Source: Anaerolineae bacterium (GTDB taxonomy: Bacteria > Chloroflexota > Anaerolineae > Anaerolineales > Villigracilaceae). Taken from it: a stretch of 33,431 nucleotides of DNA. The stretch spans positions 1 to 33,431 of the forward strand of contig JAKLPV010000026.1 of assembly GCA_022013685.1 (NCBI GenBank), written 5' to 3'. A program made the translations under genes and the position numbers. The notes beneath the pieces were generated by a model. The model did no database searches and was not told the DNA's origin. It saw only the letters and a list, made by a program, of their open reading frames with translations. Each line of letters starts with the position of its first letter. Within the stretch, counting starts at the first letter, position 1. Shown here in pieces: positions 28,626-33,431 of the stretch.

Positions 28626-29552
28626 ATGCAGAATAGCGTAAAACCTGAAGAAAAACGCGAAACAAACAAAAAGCAGCCGTTTCAATTGCTGCGCTATTTT
28701 TCCATAACCAGCCTGGTCGCTTTTTTGTTGGTTGCGGTTTCGCTGGTTACGTTCTATCGTCAAATCGCCGTTAATGAGTTGATTGAAATTGGGGGTTCCA
28801 AGAACGCAGCCATCACCCAGTCTTTTTCCAATGTGATCTGGCCCGAGTTTGAAGAATTTCTTGGTTCCGCATCCAGCCTTAGCGCGGACGAGATCCGCGC
28901 CCACCCTGAAACTGCCCGGCTGCGTCAGGCTCTCCTGGAGCAAACCAGCGGGCTTTCAGTCATCAAGGTCAAGATATACGATCTGAAAGGGATGACGGTC
29001 TTTTCCACCCAGGAAAGCCAGATTGGCGAGGATAAAAGCCAAAACGCCGGTTTTCTGGCCGCGCTCAATGGCGGTTTGGCCAGCGAATTGACCCATCGCG
29101 ACACCTTCAGCGCTTTCGAAGGCGAAATTGAAGACCGCGACGTGATCTCGAGCTATGTCCCCATTCGACGTGGCGGCTCTGCGGTGGAAGGTGTTTTTGA
29201 AGTCTATGACGATGTGACCCCTTTGCTGGAGATGATTTTGGTTGCCCAGCGCAACATTGCCATCGGCGTGGCGTTGATCCTGATCCTGCTGTATGGCATC
29301 CTGTTCCTGCTGGTCAGACGGGCAGACAACCTGATCCGGCAGCAATTTATCGAGCAGCAGCAGTCTCAGGCAGAAATCCAAAAAGCATACAAGAAGGAAG
29401 AAAACGTTAATGAGTTTTTCCGTTTCACGCTGTTGAATATTATCGAGTATGTTAATCGCGGTAATGAGAAGGAAGAGCTGCTTTCTTACCTGGAGCAAAT
29501 CAAACAACAGTTTGACGAGTTGAAATACTGGATTCCCAAAAAGGAAGATTAA
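28626..29552 (+). CDS. Membrane sensor-like protein with extracytoplasmic Cache-like domain and no output domain
   Basis: A 308-residue protein from the ATG at 28626, with GGAG 8 nt before it. One helix lies at about 24-44 and a second at about 211-230. The segment between (KIYDLKGMTVFSTQ, GEDKSQNAGFLAALNGG, SYVPIRRGG) looks like a Cache-type ligand domain as found on GGDEF and kinase receptors. After the second helix only a Gln/Glu-rich coiled coil (about 232-305) is left; no kinase, GGDEF, EAL or HAMP-methyl-accepting domain is seen. It may signal through a partner, or be a shortened receptor. Confidence 0.8.
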   Translation: MQNSVKPEEKRETNKKQPFQLLRYFSITSLVAFLLVAVSLVTFYRQIAVNELIEIGGSKNAAITQSFSNVIWPEFEEFLGSASSLSADEIRAHPETARLRQALLEQTSGLSVIKVKIYDLKGMTVFSTQESQIGEDKSQNAGFLAALNGGLASELTHRDTFSAFEGEIEDRDVISSYVPIRRGGSAVEGVFEVYDDVTPLLEMILVAQRNIAIGVALILILLYGILFLLVRRADNLIRQQFIEQQQSQAEIQKAYKKEENVNEFFRFTLLNIIEYVNRGNEKEELLSYLEQIKQQFDELKYWIPKKED

Positions 29553-29560
29553 TCTTCCTT
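29541..29560. repeat. 20-nt perfect palindrome over the sensor gene stop
   Basis: AAGGAAGATTAATCTTCCTT is fully self-complementary and includes the TAA stop codon. It could form part of a terminator, although no T-run follows. Confidence 0.55.
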
Positions 29561-29692
29561 ATCAGCCACGCAAAATAAGATCAAGCCATCTATGTAGCGG
29601 ACGAAAGCAAAGACCCTATTCCTGTAATTACAAAGCTCTGGCAGGTCTTATCCGCCCAGTTCGCCCCGGCGACTGCTGGGACATGGGTCTCG

Positions 29693-29713
29693 CCCCCAAA
29701 GCCATTTTGGGGG
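29693..29713. repeat. GC-rich hairpin before the first small membrane protein
   Basis: CCCCCAAA and TTTGGGGG enclose GCCAT; imperfect pairing (GGGTC with ACCCC) extends it outward. It lies 42 bp before the start codon, within the probable leader, and could affect translation. Confidence 0.55.
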
Positions 29714-29755
29714 ACCCCGACTCTTTTCAGAGATGGAAATGGAGATGGAGAAAAA

Positions 29756-30088
29756 ATGAAACTCTATCGGTTTGTGTCATATTCCTCTTTAGCGGTTATC
29801 CTGATCGCGTTTCTTCTTTTGGGTTCTTTGCCATTTCGCTTCCCGGATGCAATGATTGCCTGGGAACCGGTGGTTCTATTGCTTTCACCTGCTGTAGTGC
29901 TTGTTGCGCTTCTTTTCGTGAAACCCCTGCTTTCCAGCAAGGGTTTCTTGCTTTTAAACCTGCTTTTGGCTGCGATTGCGATTTTGCTGACCATTGCGGG
30001 CAGGATGTCACCCGTCCTGCTGGGAATCTTTTTCCTGGCATGTTTTACCCTTTATCTTTCCAAAAATATTCGCCGCAATCGCTTGTAG
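29756..30088 (+). CDS. Small four-helix membrane protein, paralogue 1
   Basis: A 110-residue protein composed almost wholly of about three to four membrane helices, with LPFRFP, IAWEP and RMSPVLLGIF as conserved loops. GGAG lies 6 nt before the ATG. A second protein at 32082-32417 aligns without gaps over about 105 residues and is about two-thirds identical by eye. I do not recognise the family. No catalytic residues stand out. It lies 200 bp after the sensor-like gene. Confidence 0.85.
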   Translation: MKLYRFVSYSSLAVILIAFLLLGSLPFRFPDAMIAWEPVVLLLSPAVVLVALLFVKPLLSSKGFLLLNLLLAAIAILLTIAGRMSPVLLGIFFLACFTLYLSKNIRRNRL

Positions 30089-30247
30089 AACGAAACAACA
30101 ATCTGCGCGTAAGAAAAAGATTCGCGCCCCTGTCAAAAGCTATGATAAACAACAGTTGCGCCGGATGTTGGATTTTGCCACCCTATTAGGCCGGACTTCT
30201 GAAATGTGTTCTTGGACATCTAATGCTCAGGAAGGGAAGTCTGAAAG

Positions 30248-30937
30248 GTGAACACGTTAATGAAAAACCGAATTTTGGATTGGCAAGGCTGTAAAAATGT
30301 GCGCGATTTGGGCGGACTGCGCACCCGGGCCGGCGGACTGACCCGCTTTGGGCAAATTGTCCGCGCCGATACACCTTCCCGGCTGACGGTGGCGGGCTGG
30401 GCCGCGCTCTACGATTACGGCATCCGTACCATCGTCAGCCTGCGTACCCACGGCATGACCGAACCCGAACTCGATGTTTCAGCGCCCTATCCCGATATCG
30501 CCATCGTCCAGGTGGAGATCGAAGACGTCACCAACCGGGACTTTGTCCAAAAATGGGCCAGCACCGACTTTTGGAGCACCCCGCTCTATTATCCGGATGC
30601 GCTCCAGCTTTGGCCGGAACGCCACGCCGCGGCGGTTGCCGCTATTGGGCAGGCCGCGCCGGGGGGTGTGTTATTTCATTGCGTCCGCGAACACGACCGG
30701 ACGGGCATTATCTCCCTTTTGCTGCTGGCCCTGGCCGGGGCTGCCCCTGATGACATCCTGGCCGATTACGCCCTCAGCCTGGACCCCGAGCGCGAGACCC
30801 TGCTGGCAAGCAGGCAAACCAGCACCCGCGAGGTTGTGCTGGGCACGCTGGAGCAACTGGACGCGGAGTCTTACCTGCTCTCCGGTGGGGCCAGCCGCGA
30901 AGAACTGTCCGCAGTCCGCGCGCGGCTGTTGGGGTAA
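30248..30937 (+). CDS. Tyrosine-protein phosphatase (Y_phosphatase3 type)
   Basis: A 229-residue protein. NVRDLGGLRT (about 17-26), the hallmark of the PF13350 group, is followed by IVSLRTHGM and the P-loop HCVREHDRTG with C145 and R151 (CX5R). The P-loop is unusual: relatives have HCTAGKDRTG, here AGK is replaced by REH. The family removes phosphate from Tyr or phosphoinositides. GTG at 30248 has GGGAAG before it; ATG at 30260 is the other choice. A hairpin repeat begins 6 nt after the stop. Confidence 0.88.
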   Translation: MNTLMKNRILDWQGCKNVRDLGGLRTRAGGLTRFGQIVRADTPSRLTVAGWAALYDYGIRTIVSLRTHGMTEPELDVSAPYPDIAIVQVEIEDVTNRDFVQKWASTDFWSTPLYYPDALQLWPERHAAAVAAIGQAAPGGVLFHCVREHDRTGIISLLLLALAGAAPDDILADYALSLDPERETLLASRQTSTREVVLGTLEQLDAESYLLSGGASREELSAVRARLLG

Positions 30938-30942
30938 GAGAC

Positions 30943-31037
30943 AAAACCTGACGGTCTCCGCGAATCCGTTCCTGGCAAGGCGCATTTCTACGCGATTATT
31001 TGGCCGGGACAGGTTCAGGTGAGACCTGTCAGGTTTT
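30943..31037. repeat. Inverted repeat element (AACCTGAC.../...GTCAGGTT) upstream of the amphi-Trp promoter
   Basis: AAAACCTGACGGTCTC (30943-30958) pairs with GAGACCTGTCAGGTTTT (31021-31037) with one base inserted. A longer block (30943-30968) recurs inverted at 33245-33271, with 16 bases identical before a small indel. Related fragments occur at 31960 and 33153. It looks like a dispersed element of this genome, and it serves as the terminator region of the phosphatase gene. Confidence 0.7.
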
Positions 31038-31057
31038 CTATTTGTGACAAATATCAG

Positions 31058-31087
31058 TTGACCAACGCGGCGGATTTTTGCTATAGT
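31058..31087 (+). promoter_or_regulatory. Promoter, copy 1 (amphi-Trp gene)
   Basis: TTGACC (31058-31063), 18 nt, TATAGT (31082-31087). From CAGTTGACC through GCTATAGTAGTGGGGAT it matches copy 2 at 32005 at most positions. The leader to the gene at 31231 is about 135 nt. Confidence 0.75.
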
Positions 31088-31230
31088 AGTGGGGATCATT
31101 GTTGAGAGAGATAAGCCATAATGCAACCATTTGGCTTTTTACGATACCCGATCATTGTTTTATGCAGACGGTTTTATAAAAACATGGCTGGGCAGCGCCA
31201 GCCACCAGACAACCAAAACGGAGATTAATC

Positions 31231-31563
31231 ATGGCCAAGAAGGAAGAACGAGACGTAGAAAAAATCTATTCCACCAAGGATTTCGTTGCCAAGCTCAGGC
31301 GTTTGGCGGATGCCCTGGAAGCGGGGGAGGCTTTCTCGATCCAGGTCGCGGGCGAGCGGATTTATATTCCTGCCAGTGCCAGCATCAGCATCGAGCACGA
31401 ACGCTCAGACGACAGCGAGGAAGTCGAATTCCAACTCAAATGGGACTTGCGCCAGGCTGACGAAGAAGGTCAGGATGACAAGGATGAAGACGAAGAAAGC
31501 GAAGACGACGAAGATCAGAACGACGACGAAGATGAAGAGCAGAAGGCTGACGAGAAAGAATGA
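31231..31563 (+). CDS. Amphi-Trp domain-containing protein with acidic tail
   Basis: A 110-residue cytoplasmic protein. Residues 1-72 fit the amphi-Trp domain: KDFVAKLRRLADALEAGEAF, IQVAGERIYIP, and the strand VEFQLKWDLR with its single Trp. Residues 75-110 are almost all Asp/Glu/Lys. The domain has no settled function. GGAG lies 7 nt before the ATG. Its TGA overlaps the next ATG (ATGA at 31560-31563), so the two proteins are likely made in equal amounts and may interact. Confidence 0.88.
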   Translation: MAKKEERDVEKIYSTKDFVAKLRRLADALEAGEAFSIQVAGERIYIPASASISIEHERSDDSEEVEFQLKWDLRQADEEGQDDKDEDEESEDDEDQNDDEDEEQKADEKE

Positions 31564-31925
31564 AGACCTTCCGTCGAAAAATCACAGAATATGAAGCCAA
31601 TCTCTACAGCGTTGAGCCGCTCTCATTCTGGGCCAGGCTGTTCGGCTCGCGCAAAAAGGGCGGCGAGTTGGAGTTCAAGGCCTATGATGATGGCGAGAAA
31701 CTGCTCGAGGTGGAGCTTCACGCGCTCAACGCGCCGCACGGCGCGGCGGTCTCTGTCCTGATCGACAATGCCCCGGTTTGCGAGGTCATGCTCAGCCAGG
31801 GGCATGGACGCCTGCTCTTGAGCACTGCCCAGGGAGAAAGCCTGCCGGAAGTCAGCAACGGCAGCCAGGCAGAAATCCGCTATCAGGGAGAGACACTCCT
31901 CAGTGGCATATTCATGCCGGATTAA
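31560..31925 (+). CDS. Hypothetical protein coupled to the amphi-Trp gene
   Basis: A 121-residue soluble protein that I do not recognise. It is beta-rich: KAYDDGEKLLEVELHALNAPHG, VSVLIDNAPVCEVMLSQGHGRLLLST and IRYQGETLLSGIFMPD form repeated strand-turn-strand units. The N-terminus has a basic-aromatic patch (WARLFGSRKKG). Translation is coupled to the amphi-Trp gene by a 4-nt overlap. It may be the binding partner of that protein. Confidence 0.8.
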   Translation: MKTFRRKITEYEANLYSVEPLSFWARLFGSRKKGGELEFKAYDDGEKLLEVELHALNAPHGAAVSVLIDNAPVCEVMLSQGHGRLLLSTAQGESLPEVSNGSQAEIRYQGETLLSGIFMPD

Positions 31926-32004
31926 AAGCCCTGGCGAAGTTTTTTCTGCTTGAATCATAAGACCTATCAGGTTTATTGCGTGTAAGATTCGTGACAAACG
32001 CCAG

Positions 32005-32034
32005 TTGACCGGACGGGCGGATTTTTGCTATAGT
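32005..32034 (+). promoter_or_regulatory. Promoter, copy 2 (small membrane protein, paralogue 2)
   Basis: TTGACC (32005-32010), 18 nt, TATAGT (32029-32034), followed by AGTGGGGAT as in copy 1. GTGACAAACGCCAG precedes it; copy 1 has GTGACAAATATCAG. The gene start is 48 nt after the -10. Confidence 0.78.
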
Positions 32035-32081
32035 AGTGGGGATGGTTTTTGCTTTTCGTATTCAGGCAGAAAGTGGAGAAA

Positions 32082-32417
32082 ATGAAACTGTATAAATTCG
32101 TTTCTTACATATCGTTGGCGATTGTCGCGTTTGCAATACTTCTTCTCGCATCTTTGCCATTTAGATTTCCGAATTCAAGTATCGCCTGGGAACCAGCCAT
32201 TCTCTTTCTGAGTCCCGCGGTTGCGCTCGTCGTGCTTCTTTTCGCTAAGCCGCTTTTTTCTAACAAAGCCTTCCTTTTTCTGAATGTAGCGTTAGCGGGA
32301 ATTGCCATTTGGTTAACAATTCAGAATCGCATGTCGCCTATTCTGTTAGGAATCTTTTTGGTGGGATGTTTAGCTTTGTATTTCCCCAAAAACACACATC
32401 AACGATCCGCATCGTAA
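32082..32417 (+). CDS. Small four-helix membrane protein, paralogue 2
   Basis: A 111-residue protein from the ATG at 32082, with GGAG 3 nt before it; an upstream start at 32049 adds an unlikely head. It matches paralogue 1 (29756-30088) without gaps: MKLY.FVSY, SLPFRFP, IAWEP, LSPAV, KPL, RMSP.LLGIF. The C-terminal tails differ. It has its own duplicated promoter. Function unknown; the duplication within 2.3 kb suggests recent local copying. Confidence 0.85.
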   Translation: MKLYKFVSYISLAIVAFAILLLASLPFRFPNSSIAWEPAILFLSPAVALVVLLFAKPLFSNKAFLFLNVALAGIAIWLTIQNRMSPILLGIFLVGCLALYFPKNTHQRSAS

Positions 32418-32468
32418 ATGAATTCGTAACTATTCAGCCGTATGTTTTGGCCTTATTTTGCTATCAAT

Positions 32469-32586
32469 TTGTCATTTCGAAGAAGTCGCGTAGCGGCGGC
32501 TGACACCAGCCCTGGCGGACGGTGCCAGGGGAAATCTTGCACATATTGGGGAAGATTTCTCACCGCTACGCGGTTCGAAATGACAA
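32469..32586. repeat. MITE-like element with nested inverted repeats
   Basis: Outer arms TTGTCATTTCGAA (32469-32481) and TTCGAAATGACAA (32574-32586) are exact. Nested inside are CGCGTAGCGG/CCGCTACGCG, CCCTGGC/GCCAGGG and GAAATCTT/AAGATTTC, so the whole 118 bp can fold as one branched structure. The TGTCATTTCGA end is common to miniature repeats of many bacteria. No gene inside. Confidence 0.8.
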
Positions 32587-32617
32587 CTGATGCTGCGTGA
32601 TCTTTGTAAGGTGAAGT

Positions 32618-33036
32618 ATGTCATCCAAGCGCGTATTGATTCCCAGCAAGCCCCAGCGCCTTCCAAGAAGAGGCTTCATCTTCACCCTCGCCAGATTTGC
32701 GGGCTTGCTACTTAAATCGCTGGTCTGTTGCTGCTCGGTATTGCCGTCGTAGGCTTCGTCTTCATGCTTGTGCGGATCACTCCAACATTGGCTGGATCGG
32801 TCCGAAACCTTAACCAGAATATGGCCGGGTTTATATTTCTCGTATCGCTGGGTTCCCTGTTGTTCTTCCCGATCGTTGGCCTGGCTGCTGTTGCAATGAT
32901 TGGCATTGGTTTTGCCTTGGGCTTTGTTGGGACGGGACCCCGTGTCAACATCGATAATCAAACCAAGAGTTCTACTGATAAAAAAGAAAGCGAATCATCG
33001 GGCGAGTCAGAAACAGGAAATGGGAATGCTGGATAA
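32618..33036 (+). pseudogene. Small membrane protein with one-base frameshift
   Basis: The ATG at 32618 (AAGG before it) opens MSSKRVLIPSKPQRLPRRGF and goes on to FAGLLLKSL, then leaves frame and stops at 32747-32752. The next frame gives LLLLGIAVVGFVFMLVRITP, a second helix pair and a Ser/Glu/Lys-rich tail ending at 33036. One extra G at 32722-32723 would give LKSLGLLLLGIAVV, a smooth membrane protein of about 139 residues. A TTG start at 32728 would give only the second part. It is either a recent mutation or an error in the sequence; I do not recognise the family. Confidence 0.6.
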
Positions 33037-33290
33037 ATTCCGCCGCCCACGCGCTCCAACCGGCGCGCATTCCCGCAGACCCACCAGCTCTGCTTCGTGT
33101 AGGAAATTTCGACAAACGCCAGTTGACTCGCCGGGTGTATCTTTGAAGCCCAAGACCTGACAGGCGGAGTACTGAGCCTGCCGAAGTGTCTCACCTGAAA
33201 CTACCCAGTCTGAATAATTGCGTGGGAACGCGCCCTGCCAGGCGCGGATTCGCGGAGACCTGTAAGGTTTTCTAGTAAACGCCAGTTGAC
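33037..33290. other. Intergenic region with decayed copies of the promoter/repeat cassette
   Basis: No gene is seen. GACAAACGCCAGTTGACT (33111-33128) repeats the -35 part of the promoter cassette but has no -10. CGGATTCGCGGAGACC (33245-33260) is the inverted partner of the element at 30943. AGTAAACGCCAGTTGAC (33274-33290) is another copy, cut at the end of TTGAC by the next feature. Confidence 0.6.
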
Positions 33291-33431
33291 TGTCATTGAC
33301 CGGAGTAGACTTTACCAGTCATGGTCGGACGTATGTTTACCAGTCATAGTCGGACGAGTGTTTACCACCCATGATCGCCCGTATGCTTACCAGAGCAGCG
33401 GTAAAGCTGTGGCACAATTCCTACAAGGGAA
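33291..33431 (+). mobile_element. Probable insertion sequence end with 25-bp direct repeats (partial)
   Basis: It begins TGTCATTGACC directly after the truncated TTGAC repeat. Three 25-bp units start at 33311, 33336 and 33361 (TTTACCAGTCATGGTCGGAC and close variants), and a fourth begins at 33386 before it diverges. Several short repeats at a TG-starting end are typical of IS21-family ends. The transposase genes would lie beyond the window, so the family is only inferred. Confidence 0.5.

Noticed and set aside
33111..33150. Third copy of the TTGAC cassette as an active promoter
   Set aside because: The -35 part is present, but nothing like TATAGT stands 17-18 nt downstream.
33311..33400. 25-bp repeats as a CRISPR array
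   Set aside because: The units are directly adjacent with no spacers between, and they diverge along the row. They suit transposase binding repeats better.

Overview
The window looks like a chromosomal segment of a bacterium of the Chloroflexota (Anaerolineae-type). I infer this from the gene style and from the many intergenic palindromes; nothing in the window proves the taxon. Most genes are moderately GC-rich housekeeping or metabolic genes. Two AT-richer patches (about 16.4-17.5 kb and 22.2-23.9 kb) stand out. I see no tRNA, rRNA or CRISPR array.

Region 1 (1-5957, minus strand) is one tightly packed gene string in which neighbouring genes overlap or nearly touch. In transcription order it holds a possible zinc-phospholipase-like protein, a DUF6922-like protein, an AbiEii-type nucleotidyltransferase, a CcrM-type adenine methyltransferase, a cytochrome c / b6 / subunit IV fusion, a Rieske protein, and a molybdenum hydroxylase that runs off the left edge. 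The hydroxylase has lost all four cysteines of its first [2Fe-2S] site.

Region 2 (6101-12759, plus strand) holds a GH13 glycosidase, an aldo/keto reductase, fabF, fabH, tatA, an alpha/beta hydrolase and a GNAT acetyltransferase. Terminators, a tatA promoter and palindromic repeats separate them.

Region 3 (12781-21986, minus strand) holds a DUF3891 protein, a P-loop kinase-like protein, a second nucleotidyltransferase with a small partner, a glutaredoxin-like membrane protein, an MBL-fold hydrolase, an AT-rich nuclease-like protein, a NUDIX-pirin operon behind a consensus promoter overlapped by a perfect palindrome, and a PatZ-like acyl-CoA synthetase/acetyltransferase fusion.

Region 4 (22234-23855) is the most unusual locus. 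A membrane-protein gene is interrupted by an 810-nt group II intron with no reading frame for an intron-encoded protein. Domain V (34 nt), a domain VI with a bulged branch-point A, and the GUGCG 5' end can all be read directly. Removing the intron joins the two exons in frame. A separate one-base deletion near the 5' end of exon 1 also breaks the frame.

Region 5 (24033-33431, plus strand) holds guaB, a DUF418 membrane protein, a serine beta-lactamase-like hydrolase, an orphan membrane sensor-like protein, two paralogous 110-residue membrane proteins, a tyrosine phosphatase, an amphi-Trp protein with a coupled partner, a frameshifted small membrane protein, and a dense set of repeats. Two near-identical promoters (TTGACC-N18-TATAGT) drive separate genes here. 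A later copy of the same repeat is cut off by what looks like the end of an insertion sequence with 25-bp direct repeats.
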